Positions 1 through 8,350 of a DNA stretch of 64,000 bases are shown here, piece after piece. The position numbers and the translations under genes were made by a program. The first letter of the stretch is position 1. Each line of letters begins with the position of its first letter. The DNA comes from DASYXT01 sp035934555 (lineage in GTDB: Bacteria > Verrucomicrobiota > Verrucomicrobiia > Limisphaerales > UBA8199). The DNA is taken from contig DASYXT010000085.1 in NCBI GenBank assembly GCA_035934555.1, forward strand, positions 7,893-71,892, in the 5' to 3' direction. A model generated the notes under the pieces. The model made no database searches. It saw only the letters and a program-made list of their open reading frames with translations, and was not told the DNA's origin.

Positions 1-2
1 TG

Positions 3-464
3 CAGTTGCCGGATGAGGTTCTCAATTTTCTCGCCAATCGTATTCGCACCAACATCCGCCGGCTCGAAGGCGCGTTGATCCGGGTGGCTTCCTATGCGGC
101 GTTAACCGGAAAGAAGCTCACCATCGAAGTGGTCGAAGGTCTGTTGCGCGAGATTCTGCACGAGGAAGGCCGTTACTCGATCAACATCGAGACGATCCAA
201 AAGAAAGTCGCTGAGCACTTTGATATTCGCCTGGCGGACATGACCAGCAAACGCCGGCCGGAGAATATCGCGTTCCCGAGGCAAATCGCGATGTTCCTCG
301 CCCGCCAGATGACCGAGTTCTCCTTGAGCACAATCGGCGAGGCCTTCGGCGGGCGCGATCACGGCACCGTCCTGCATGCGTGCCGGTTGGTCAAAGACCG
401 CATGGAAGTGGACGCCCACGTGCGCCAGGTCGTCAGTTACCTCGAAAAACAGCTCCTGCGGTAA
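3..464 (+). CDS. dnaA: Chromosomal replication initiator DnaA, C-terminal part (5' end outside window)
   Basis: DnaA binds DnaA boxes at oriC and melts the origin. Only the last ~153 codons are present; the frame is open to the window edge, so the TTG at 6 is not a real start. The fragment covers the end of the AAA+ lid region (NRIRTNIRRLEGAL, close to the arginine-rich sensor 2 segment of DnaA) and all of domain IV, the helix-turn-helix that reads the DnaA box. The domain IV signature GGRDHGTVLHACRLV is intact. The ABC ATPase gene follows 20 bp after the stop. Identification is from family motifs and is secure. Confidence 0.97.
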   Translation, partial: QLPDEVLNFLANRIRTNIRRLEGALIRVASYAALTGKKLTIEVVEGLLREILHEEGRYSINIETIQKKVAEHFDIRLADMTSKRRPENIAFPRQIAMFLARQMTEFSLSTIGEAFGGRDHGTVLHACRLVKDRMEVDAHVRQVVSYLEKQLLR

Positions 465-484
465 GGCCCACCGGGCATCTCACC

Positions 485-1507
485 GTGTCCGTCATTGAAG
501 TCAGCCGTCTCACCAAGGCCTTCCGCACCTATAAGAAGCGGCCGGGCTTTGGCGGCGCTTTGCGCGGGCTGTTCCGGCGCCATTACGAGCAAACGGTCGC
601 GGTCAAGGAAGTCAGTTTCACAATCGAACCCGGGGAGTTGGTAGGGTTTTTGGGGCCAAATGGAGCGGGGAAAACCACGACCTTAAAAATGCTTTCCGGG
701 TTGCTCTACCCCAGCAGCGGCTCGGCCCGGGTGCTGGGTTATGTGCCCTGGGAGCGCAACGACGGTTATCGCAGACAATTCGCACTATTGCTCGGCCAAA
801 AGAACCAGCTCTGGTGGGATTTGCCGGCCCAGGAATCCTTCGAGCTGAACGCCGAGATTTACGGGTTGGACCGCGCGACCTTCGAAGGGCGCGTAGCGCA
901 AATGACGGAGTTGCTCGGGGTGCGGCACAAGCTCAACGTGAGCGTGCGGGAACTGTCGCTGGGCGAGCGAACCAAGATGGAGCTGATCGCCTCGCTGTTG
1001 CACGAGCCGCGCGTGCTGTTTCTGGATGAGCCGACCATTGGCCTGGACGTGGTGTCGCAAAAGACCGTCCGCGAGTTTCTCCGCGAGCACAATGCGCGGC
1101 ACCACACCACCATCCTGCTCACCAGCCATTACATGGCCGACATCCAGGAGCTTTGCCGGCGCGTTATCATCATTGACCACGGCACAATCTTTTTCGACGG
1201 CCTGCTTAGCCAGGTCGTGGACCGCTTCGCCGATTCCAAGTTGGTGCGCATCGAGTGCAAAAGCGATACCCCGTGGTCGGCCGAGCACCTGGGCAAATAT
1301 GGGGAGTTGCTCGAGCAAACGCCCGGCACGATTCAATTGAAAGTCAAACGTGACCGAGTGATCCCGGTATGCAAGGCGTTGCTCGATGACTTGCCGGTAA
1401 CGGATATCGACATCCAGGAAGTCCCGATCGAAGAGGTCATCCGGCGCATTTTCGCCAGGGAAGAACCCGGACCGGAAACCCAAAAAAGCGCCCCGGCAGG
1501 TCAATGA
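485..1507 (+). CDS. ABC transporter ATP-binding protein (ABC-2 export type)
   Basis: This is the cytoplasmic ATPase of an ABC exporter. Visible motifs are Walker A (GPNGAGKT), the signature LSLGERTKMEL, Walker B with catalytic Glu (VLFLDEPTIGLD) and the switch His (TSHYM). The long segment between the N terminus and Walker A (RTYKKRPGFGGALRGLFRR) and the QKNQLWWDLP stretch are typical of the COG4586-like subgroup, which normally works with ABC-2 permeases (family knowledge). The GTG at 485 is chosen because longer starts overlap dnaA; it gives 340 residues. No permease gene follows in this window, which is unusual. The substrate cannot be told. Confidence 0.88.
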   Translation: MSVIEVSRLTKAFRTYKKRPGFGGALRGLFRRHYEQTVAVKEVSFTIEPGELVGFLGPNGAGKTTTLKMLSGLLYPSSGSARVLGYVPWERNDGYRRQFALLLGQKNQLWWDLPAQESFELNAEIYGLDRATFEGRVAQMTELLGVRHKLNVSVRELSLGERTKMELIASLLHEPRVLFLDEPTIGLDVVSQKTVREFLREHNARHHTTILLTSHYMADIQELCRRVIIIDHGTIFFDGLLSQVVDRFADSKLVRIECKSDTPWSAEHLGKYGELLEQTPGTIQLKVKRDRVIPVCKALLDDLPVTDIDIQEVPIEEVIRRIFAREEPGPETQKSAPAGQ

Positions 1508-1619
1508 CTATTACACAATCCTTAGATAGCAATTAGCAGAATGCTTCATTAAGGATTTGGCATTGAGAATTTGTTATTGAACGTTGTAAATCTGCGATGA
1601 TCAAGTAGTATGTACTGCT

Positions 1620-2117
1620 ATGAAAAATGCACTGTTTTTTGCAACGGGCTTAACGGCCGTGATGTTGCTGGCGGGTTGTGAAACCGTGCCGCCCGGGGTC
1701 GAACGCGGCCCGCAAGGAACCATCGCCTATGACGTGTTCATCGAAGCGTCCCCTCCGGGGGCGCGCATTGAAGCCAATGGTGAAGTGGTCGGGAACACGC
1801 CGCTGCATTTGAAAATCTTCGGCGATAAAGACGGCACCTTCCATGACTTCGGCTCGTATTACTACGTCATTCGGGCCCTCCCCTTGACCACCAATCAGTT
1901 CGTCCAAACACGTGCGTTCCGCACCGGGCGCTGGTTCACGCCCGAGGACTACGTCCCGGGGCATATTTATTTTGACATGAACACCCCGCCCCCGCCGGCT
2001 CCGGCATATCCAACGCCGCCGCCCGCGTATTATTACCCGCCCCCGGCTTATTATTACGGTCCGCCTTATTACTACGGCCCTGGCTTCCGGTTTTATTTTG
2101 GCGGACGGCATTGGTAA
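1620..2117 (+). CDS. PEGA-domain lipoprotein with a Tyr/Pro-rich tail
   Basis: A predicted lipoprotein of 165 residues. The N-terminal signal ends in a lipobox (LLAGC). A PEGA-like segment (EASPPGARIEANGEVVGNTPL) suggests a surface beta-sandwich module. The last ~45 residues are an extreme Pro/Tyr-rich, low-complexity tail with repeated PPAYYY and PPYYYG units ending FRFYFGGRHW. Such tails are common in small envelope proteins of Verrucomicrobiota and may bind peptidoglycan or other surface polymers (inference). It stands alone between the ABC ATPase and the convergent argC gene. Function unknown. Confidence 0.8.
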   Translation: MKNALFFATGLTAVMLLAGCETVPPGVERGPQGTIAYDVFIEASPPGARIEANGEVVGNTPLHLKIFGDKDGTFHDFGSYYYVIRALPLTTNQFVQTRAFRTGRWFTPEDYVPGHIYFDMNTPPPPAPAYPTPPPAYYYPPPAYYYGPPYYYGPGFRFYFGGRHW

Positions 2118-2167
2118 AATTCGGGGAGCGTGGAGCGGAGAGCGAACGGTGCACGGCCTTCACGGCC

Positions 2168-3232
2168 TCACACCAGCCCGGCCTGTTCCGGCCAACCGCA
2201 CACCACGTTCAAGGTCTGGACGGCTTGACCGCCGGCACCCTTGAGCAAATTGTCCTCGGCGCTCAGCACGAGCAACCGCCCGGTGCGGGGGTCGGCTCGG
2301 AAGGCGAGCTCGAGGAAGTTGGTGCCGACAACGTTCTTGGTGTCGGGGAGGCTCTTGCCGGGTAACAAGCGAACGAAAGGTTCGGCGCCGTACGCGGCCT
2401 GGTAACACGCGGCGACCTGTTGCTCGAACTGCTCCAACTCGCTCGCATTATTCCGTTTCTGCGCCGGTTCCAGATAGAGCGTCGTAAGAATGCCACGACT
2501 GACGGGGACCAAATGAGGCGTGAATTGGATCACCACCGGCTGGCCGGCGGCGACCGACAGTTCCTGCTCGATTTCGGACAAGTGCCTGTGTTTGGGAATT
2601 CCGTAGGGACGCAGGCTTTCATTGCACTCAACGAAAAGGTAGTCAGGTTCAGCTTTTCGCCCGGCGCCGCTGACGCCGCTGAGCGAGTCGGCAATCATGC
2701 CAGCCGGTTTGATCAATCCCGCTTTGAGCAACGGGATGCAGGGGAGCAGAATGCTGGTCGGATAACAACCCGGCGAGGCAAGCAGGGATGCGCCTTTAAT
2801 CTGCTGACGATAAATCTCGGGCAGCGCATACACGGCTTGGGGGAGCAAGTCCGGCGCCGGATGCGCGTGGCCGTAGAATTCTTTATAAATCGCCGGGTTG
2901 CGGACACGGAAATCCGCGCTGAGATCAATCACCCGGCAGCCGGCCTGGAGTAGCGGGCGGGCGAACTCAGCCGCCACGCCATGGGGCAGGGCCAGAAAAA
3001 TGGTGCCGGCGTCGCGCGCCAGGGTCTCAACGTTCGGTTCGGCAAATCGCAGCCTTTTTGCCGCGGGATAATGCGCAAACCGGGGGAAGACCTCGGCGAG
3101 CATTCGGCCGGCGTATTGGCGCGAGGTGATGGCAACAAGCTCAGCGCGGGGATGGGCCAGCAACAGCCGAACCAATTCCTCACCGGAATAGCCGGAAGCG
3201 CCAACGATCCCAACCTTGCCCTTCGATTCCAT
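2168..3232 (-). CDS. argC: N-acetyl-gamma-glutamyl-phosphate reductase
   Basis: ArgC reduces N-acetylglutamyl phosphate to the semialdehyde with NADPH, the third step of arginine biosynthesis, in the cytoplasm. The Rossmann start VGIVGASGYSGEELVRLL and the active-site Cys in LLASPGCYPTS are present, as is the conserved GVSGAGRKAEPDYLF segment. The ATG at 3232 (MESKGKVG) gives 354 residues, normal for the family. A longer start at 3259 would lie inside the terminator hairpin of the upstream rpsI and is rejected. The start is only 12 nt from the end of that terminator, and no other arg gene is nearby. Confidence 0.96.
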   Translation of the reverse strand: MESKGKVGIVGASGYSGEELVRLLLAHPRAELVAITSRQYAGRMLAEVFPRFAHYPAAKRLRFAEPNVETLARDAGTIFLALPHGVAAEFARPLLQAGCRVIDLSADFRVRNPAIYKEFYGHAHPAPDLLPQAVYALPEIYRQQIKGASLLASPGCYPTSILLPCIPLLKAGLIKPAGMIADSLSGVSGAGRKAEPDYLFVECNESLRPYGIPKHRHLSEIEQELSVAAGQPVVIQFTPHLVPVSRGILTTLYLEPAQKRNNASELEQFEQQVAACYQAAYGAEPFVRLLPGKSLPDTKNVVGTNFLELAFRADPRTGRLLVLSAEDNLLKGAGGQAVQTLNVVCGWPEQAGLV

Positions 3233-3240
3233 ATAGATAG

Positions 3241-3275
3241 TAAAAAGCCCCGCCAGCATAACACCAGCGGGGCTT
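3241..3275 (-). terminator. Intrinsic terminator of the rplM-rpsI operon
   Basis: On the minus strand, AAGCCCCGC (3275-3267) pairs perfectly with GCGGGGCTT (3253-3245) around a 13-nt loop and is followed by TTTTTA. It starts 17 nt after the rpsI stop codon. The 9-bp G+C-rich stem plus U-run is a classic Rho-independent terminator. It also sits immediately before the argC start codon, so it may act as a partial block on read-through into argC. Confidence 0.85.
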
Positions 3276-3292
3276 GGCGGAAATGAATCGGT

Positions 3293-3709
3293 TTAACGTT
3301 TGCTGTACTGGAAGCGTTTCCGCGCGCCGGGCTGGCCGTACTTCTTGCGTTCGCGCATGCGCGGGTCGCGCGTCAGAAAGCCTTCGGCTTTCAGAAGCGG
3401 GCGCAGGTTGGCATCGACGGTCAGGAGGGCGCGAGCCAGCCCATGGCGGACGGCGCCGGCCTGGCCGAGAGGGCCGCCGCCCGAGACGGTGATCTGGGCG
3501 TCGAATTTGTCAGTCGTGCCGGTGACGGTCAGCGGCTGCGTTGCCATGGCCCGCTGCGTTTCCATCGGGAAATAATTCTCAAAAGGCCGGCCGTTGATCT
3601 GGATTTTACCGGTGCCGGAAGCGAGGCGCACGCGGGCGACGGCGGTTTTGCGCCGGCCGGTGCCCAAATGTTGGTCGGTCTTGGAATCGGGGAGTTTGAT
3701 GTCGGACAT
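3293..3709 (-). CDS. rpsI: 30S ribosomal protein S9
   Basis: S9 is a small-subunit protein whose C-terminal tail reaches the P-site tRNA. The 138-residue product has the family core (GTGRRKTAVARVRL, GGGPLGQAGAVRHGLARAL, LTRDPRMRERKKYGQPGARKRFQYSKR split across the end) and the invariant C-terminal Ser-Lys-Arg. It follows rplM by 21 bp, the standard L13-S9 operon order, and ends at a strong terminator. Confidence 0.99.
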   Translation of the reverse strand: MSDIKLPDSKTDQHLGTGRRKTAVARVRLASGTGKIQINGRPFENYFPMETQRAMATQPLTVTGTTDKFDAQITVSGGGPLGQAGAVRHGLARALLTVDANLRPLLKAEGFLTRDPRMRERKKYGQPGARKRFQYSKR

Positions 3710-3730
3710 GGCTTGCGGTAGGCGTTGAGA

Positions 3731-4165
3731 TTATTTGGCGGGCGCGAGCGCTTCGGGCATTTGCGCGGCGTGCGGGTGGGTGTCGCCCTTATACACTTTA
3801 AGCTTGGTCATCAGGACGCGTCCCAGCCGGTTCTTGGGCACCATGCCCCGAACGGCGCGGGTGATCAGCATCTCGGGATGGCGGGCGCGCAGTTGCCCCA
3901 CGGTGGCATAACGCTCTCCCCCCTTCCAACCTGAATACGTCATGTACGTCTTGCCGATTTCTTTCTTACCGGTGACCCGGACCTTTTCCGCGTTAATGAC
4001 AATGACAAAATCGCCGGCGTCCAGGTGCGGCGTAAACACCGGTTTGTTCTTCCCGCGCAGAATATCGGCGACCTGCGCAGCCAGCCGCCCCAGGACCGCG
4101 CCGTCAGCATTGATCACATGCCACTTGCGCTCATCCAAATTCACTTTCGGTAAATACGTTTTCAT
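3731..4165 (-). CDS. rplM: 50S ribosomal protein L13
   Basis: L13 is an early-assembly large-subunit protein. The 144-residue product has the expected features: WHVINADGAVLGRLA near the N terminus, GDFVIVINAEKV, the YSGWKGG segment and the RAVRGMVPKNRLGR motif. It is the first gene of the rplM-rpsI operon. The ATG at 4165 matches the usual family N terminus. Confidence 0.99.
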   Translation of the reverse strand: MKTYLPKVNLDERKWHVINADGAVLGRLAAQVADILRGKNKPVFTPHLDAGDFVIVINAEKVRVTGKKEIGKTYMTYSGWKGGERYATVGQLRARHPEMLITRAVRGMVPKNRLGRVLMTKLKVYKGDTHPHAAQMPEALAPAK

Positions 4166-4241
4166 CTCGAGTCCTGATAAAAGAGGGGTGAAATTAGCAA
4201 ACCAGGGCGTGAAGTCAATAGAGGTTTTTTACCTTACCGTT

Positions 4242-6095
4242 TCACCACCGGCCGTCCACCCCTGGCCGCCAGAAGTCCCCGCTCCCTTCGTAGGCGCCGA
4301 GATCTGGCGCATCGACCCCCGGGGTGGTGAATTGAGGGATCGCCACCCCCGCGTGGACGCCCGCAGCGGCAACGCGCAGCCGGAAATCCTCCCCGGCCCA
4401 ATCCATTAACTGCTCCTGAGGCGCATTTCCCAGGAAGAGCGTATTGGCCGCCTGATAGGAGTAAAAATCGCGGGTCCAGAACGCGGGGTCGGGGTCGAAG
4501 TTGGGCCACATGTCATAGGTATGCGTGCCCAGGCGATCGCAGTTGAACAGGGTGTTATTGTAGAGTTGATGGCCAAAAGCCGGTGCGTTGATCCGAATTC
4601 CCGCGTCGCCCTGGTTGTTCCAGCACACATTGTGGTCCACGACGAAATTGCGGCACCAGTTGTCCAGGTAAATCAGCGGGGAGGGGCCGCCCGAGAGGGT
4701 GTTGTCGTGGAGCCAATTGTAAGCGATGCGGGTCGCGACGCCATCGGCGGCGCGGGCATTGACGCCCCAGACGTAAATCGCGCCGAGATCCCGGCACAAC
4801 ACGCCTGGAAAAGACAGGTCATTCAAATAGATGCTATGCCCCGCGCCGGCGGGCTGAAGCAGGTCGCGTCCGGAATGGTGCGCCGAGTTGAAGGCCACCA
4901 GCGTATGAGTGCCTTCCAGCCGGAGCGCGCAGGCGTAGGTCCCGGAATAATCCGAATTGGAAAACCGGTTGCGGACGATGCTGTTGCCGTATCCGCCGCA
5001 CACGACTGCCGAACCCGCAGTATCCCGGATTGTGCAGCCGTGCAGGACGTTGTTGGTGCCGGCGAGCCAAATCCCGCTGCCGGCCGGGTTGTCTCCACAG
5101 AACGAGTAGCCCCAGGTGTACTTCAGATAGTGACTTAGAAATAGGCCCTGGCAATCGTCCAGCAGATTATGAGTGCCGGTGAGGCGGACCGCGCCCGCGC
5201 GCAGGCGCAACCCGTGCACTGTGACGTAGCTTTGGCCGTTGAAATCAATGCACCAGAACCTCCGTTTCATTTCGACGATATGGCGGGCGGGGTCCGCGCC
5301 ATTGTTCAGGCGGAGCGACAGGGTATTGCCGCCGAATCCGTTTTCCAGCCGCCACTCGTTGTCTCCTGGCGGCGCACCACGCACTCCCCAAACAAAACCC
5401 ACGCCGGTGCCGGTGAACCATGGCTGGGACTGGCTCGCCGGGTCCACTGTCAGAGTGTCGCCCGCCGACGCTATGACTCGCGCGCATTGCCAGGACCACC
5501 TCTCACCGAGCCCGCCACTGAACCAGGCGCCGACCCAGAAATTATTCGGATGCCCGGCCCAAGCGGGGCTTCGCACGACGTTCGGCGCGGCGGCATCGAC
5601 GCTGACCGACGCCACCGCCGGATGTAACAGGTCTCCTGCGCCGAAATGGGGATAGCGCGCCTCATGCGCCATCTTCCCATCCACAAACACCTGGTCATAG
5701 CCCGTGCCCAGGCTGGTTGCGGCAGCGGCCGAATAAATCCCCTGAGCGGAACTGGTCCAACCGGAGAGCAGGTCCACGCCGGTGACAATCACCACCTCAT
5801 TGGAGTAAGCGGCGAAAGTGATTGGCGCCCGGGCGGTTCCGGATGCCCGCGGCCGGAGCGTCTCTCGATAAGTTCCCGCGCGGATCCAGCAGGTATCCCC
5901 CGCCTTGATGGTTCGGGCTGCCTGCGCCAGCGTCTGGAACGGTTCAGCGATATTGGTGCCCGCATTCGCATCCGACCCGTCCGCCGCGACAAAGAACGTC
6001 GCCGCCCCGCTGCGCAGGGGAATTATCAAATAGATGTGGCCAAGGAAAATAAGATTACAAATCCAAAAGCGCACGCCCGGTGCCAACAGCCGCAT
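4242..6095 (-). CDS. Secreted right-handed beta-helix protein (pectate-lyase-like fold)
   Basis: A 617-residue exported protein. After a hydrophobic N-terminal segment (WICNLIFLGHIYLIIPL) comes FFVAADGSDANAGTNIAEPF, the usual opening of polysaccharide-lyase and mannuronan-epimerase-like beta-helix proteins, then AARTIKAGDTCWIRAGTYRE. The rest has many short Asn- and Gly-rich turns (NNVLHGCTIRDTAGSAV, GYGNSIVRNRFSN) characteristic of a parallel beta-helix. It probably degrades or binds a polysaccharide outside the cell (inference). Catalytic residues cannot be assigned by eye. It is downstream of nothing obvious and convergent with no partner; rplM lies 76 bp further on the same strand. Confidence 0.75.
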   Translation of the reverse strand: MRLLAPGVRFWICNLIFLGHIYLIIPLRSGAATFFVAADGSDANAGTNIAEPFQTLAQAARTIKAGDTCWIRAGTYRETLRPRASGTARAPITFAAYSNEVVIVTGVDLLSGWTSSAQGIYSAAAATSLGTGYDQVFVDGKMAHEARYPHFGAGDLLHPAVASVSVDAAAPNVVRSPAWAGHPNNFWVGAWFSGGLGERWSWQCARVIASAGDTLTVDPASQSQPWFTGTGVGFVWGVRGAPPGDNEWRLENGFGGNTLSLRLNNGADPARHIVEMKRRFWCIDFNGQSYVTVHGLRLRAGAVRLTGTHNLLDDCQGLFLSHYLKYTWGYSFCGDNPAGSGIWLAGTNNVLHGCTIRDTAGSAVVCGGYGNSIVRNRFSNSDYSGTYACALRLEGTHTLVAFNSAHHSGRDLLQPAGAGHSIYLNDLSFPGVLCRDLGAIYVWGVNARAADGVATRIAYNWLHDNTLSGGPSPLIYLDNWCRNFVVDHNVCWNNQGDAGIRINAPAFGHQLYNNTLFNCDRLGTHTYDMWPNFDPDPAFWTRDFYSYQAANTLFLGNAPQEQLMDWAGEDFRLRVAAAGVHAGVAIPQFTTPGVDAPDLGAYEGSGDFWRPGVDGRW

Positions 6096-6413
6096 CTATG
6101 GAGAATGCGGAATCACCCGGGGCACGGCAAATGGCAATTTGTCTGATATTGCTTTTGCGGGTAGATTCACGAACTAATGGGCAGCGGGGAGGAGACGGGC
6201 CTCCTCGCAGCGGTACGTAGTAATTCCTCAGCGCGAAGGGGACGATGCCGTCATTCCCCCTTCCCCTCCTCAAATGAACGAGGCGGTCCCGCCCCCGAAA
6301 CCTTTGAAGCCTTTGGAAGCCTTTAAAGCGCCTTGCAATCCCGCTCCCGGCCATCCATGCTGGAACAAGCGGTAAGTTGTAACCCCGTGCCCTTATGGGG
6401 GTGAGTGAACCGA
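6096..6413. other. Intergenic region between divergent genes
   Basis: This 318-bp stretch separates the beta-helix gene (minus) from the unknown plus-strand gene at 6414, so it should hold promoters for both. A short tandem-like run (CCTTTGAAG CCTTTGGAAG CCTTTAAAG, about 6300-6327) is the only local structure seen. No ORF with coding character and no RNA gene were recognised. Confidence 0.5.
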
Positions 6414-8246
6414 ATGAGCACAGTACCTGAAAGCGATTTTGATTTAGAGAAACTATTCCTGCCCGCCTGGGCCCAGGAGGCCCCGTCCTCGGTCAAGTAC
6501 GCCAAGTACGAAGGCGAGACGGAACGGCCGGACCGGCGTGGCGAGCGCCGCGGGCCGCGGCCACCGCGCCGCTCCGGCCCCCCCGGCGGACGTGGCGAAG
6601 GCGACCGCCCCAGAGGCGGGCGTGGGCCGAGTGGTCGCGAACACGGCGGAGCGCCTGGGGAAAGCCAGCGAAGCTGGCAGGGGCCGCGAGGGGCTGACCG
6701 GCGAGGCCCGCCCCGCGAACGCCGCGAACCACCGGCGCCTTTGCCGGAGATCACCGTGTCGCTGTTGCCGGATGAGCGGGGTGTCGAATCCCTCGCGCGG
6801 CAAATCAAAATGACCGGCCGCGCGTTTCCCTTGTTCGATATCGCGCAGATGATTCTGCAAAAGCCGGAGCGGCATTCGGTGGTATTCGGCATCAAGAAGA
6901 ATCAGGAAGGCAAACCCATCCAACCGTTGTTCGTTTGCGCGTTGGATGACACCCTTTGGCTTTCTGAAGACGAAGCCATCAGCCACGTGCTGCACAAGCA
7001 CTTTGCCACGTTCTACCAGGCGGAGAAAACCGCCACCGAACCGCCCAAAGGCAAGTACACGTTTGTGGCTCAGTGCGGGTTGAGTGGGACCATCCTGGGG
7101 CCGCCTAATTATCACGATTATCAAAACCAATTACGCAAACTGCATGGCGAGCGCTTTGCCCGCATGCCCTTCGAGGCTTTCAAAGCCCGCGTCCGCATCG
7201 TCAAAGACGAGGCGGTGGTCAAGAAGTGGGTCGAGGACCAGAGCTGGAAGACCGAGTACCTGTGCTTGAACATGCCCGAACCGCTGCGGCTGCCCAGCAT
7301 GGAATCCGTCGAGAAGCACTTTCGCGAGCAGCACAAGGACAATATCATCAAACCGGTCGAATCGCACACGCTGGGCGGGATTGCGGCCCGGGGTTTGCGC
7401 AGCCACGAACTGGCGCGCCTGGTGCGCAGTGCGTGGGAGGACCAAAGACGCTTTCCGTTGCAAATCGCGACTGTGCTCAGCCAGCAGTTCGCCGGCCATG
7501 GCTTGCAGTTCTTCAAAGTTAACAAGACCATTACGCACGTGTCGGTCGCCCGGCCCCATTACCTGGACCTGACGCTGACGCCCGTCTCCGAGGGGGTGAA
7601 ACGGGTTGTCGATTACATCAACACCCATCCAAAATGCACGCGGCGCAAATTATTTGAAGCGCTCGCGCCAGCGCCCACCGTGCTGCCCGTCGCGCCGCCT
7701 GCCGCGCCCGAACCCACTGCGCCAGCCGCGCCCGAATCCGCCGCACCCCAAAGTGCGGGAGTGCCGCCGGCACCTGAATTGCAGCGGGAACCGACGGCCG
7801 AACAGAATGCGTTAATTGCCGACCTGCATTGGCTCATTCACCAGGGACATGTCATCGAGTTTGCCAACGGCACGCTGGAAACCGCCAAAAAGCCCCTGCC
7901 GCGCCCGGCCAAGCCGATCAAGCCCGCCGCGCCGGGGCCGGAGACGGCCGAAGCGCAACCAGCCAACGGCGCCGTGGCTGAAGCGGCATCGCCAACCGGC
8001 GAAGCCACGACGACGAACGCGGCCGCAGGGGAGAACGAGGCCCCGCCCGAGCCGGGGGAATCACAAACGAACGTGAGCACGGAGGCGGCGCCCGCTTCCG
8101 AGAACCCGGAAAATCCGGCAGCTTCTTCAACGACGACCGAAGCGCTTTCGCCTACACTTGCAACCGAAGCCAGCTCAAACGGCATGCCGAGCTCCCGCTC
8201 TGAGGAAACCCCGGTCCCCTCGGGGGGGCCGTCCGTGCCCTCCTGA
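6414..8246 (+). CDS. Large protein of unknown function with Arg/Gly-rich N-terminal and Ala/Pro-rich C-terminal regions
   Basis: About 610 residues. The first ~20 residues (SDFDLEKLFLPAWAQE) precede a strongly basic Arg/Gly/Pro-rich region (roughly residues 35-105, with RGERRGPRPPRR-type runs) like RNA-binding RGG tails. A globular core of about 320 residues follows (from LPEITVSLLPDERG to CTRRKLFEAL), with a Cys-Gly segment (VAQCGLSGTILGPPNYHDY). After residue ~430 the protein is Ala/Pro/Glu-rich and probably disordered. I recognise no named domain. The ATG at 6414 is preferred over GTG 6405 because GGGGGTGAG lies at proper spacing. The DEAD-box helicase gene follows 104 bp later, which together with the basic region suggests an RNA-related role (inference). 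Confidence 0.75.
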   Translation: MSTVPESDFDLEKLFLPAWAQEAPSSVKYAKYEGETERPDRRGERRGPRPPRRSGPPGGRGEGDRPRGGRGPSGREHGGAPGESQRSWQGPRGADRRGPPRERREPPAPLPEITVSLLPDERGVESLARQIKMTGRAFPLFDIAQMILQKPERHSVVFGIKKNQEGKPIQPLFVCALDDTLWLSEDEAISHVLHKHFATFYQAEKTATEPPKGKYTFVAQCGLSGTILGPPNYHDYQNQLRKLHGERFARMPFEAFKARVRIVKDEAVVKKWVEDQSWKTEYLCLNMPEPLRLPSMESVEKHFREQHKDNIIKPVESHTLGGIAARGLRSHELARLVRSAWEDQRRFPLQIATVLSQQFAGHGLQFFKVNKTITHVSVARPHYLDLTLTPVSEGVKRVVDYINTHPKCTRRKLFEALAPAPTVLPVAPPAAPEPTAPAAPESAAPQSAGVPPAPELQREPTAEQNALIADLHWLIHQGHVIEFANGTLETAKKPLPRPAKPIKPAAPGPETAEAQPANGAVAEAASPTGEATTTNAAAGENEAPPEPGESQTNVSTEAAPASENPENPAASSTTTEALSPTLATEASSNGMPSSRSEETPVPSGGPSVPS

Positions 8247-8350
8247 AATTTCAATGGGATTACCGGGCAATGGGTGGTTGGCGGTGAGCCACACGCATAA
8301 GCGAATGGGATGGCGCTGGTTTCGGCCGCTCTCAGCAGCAACACTTCAAT

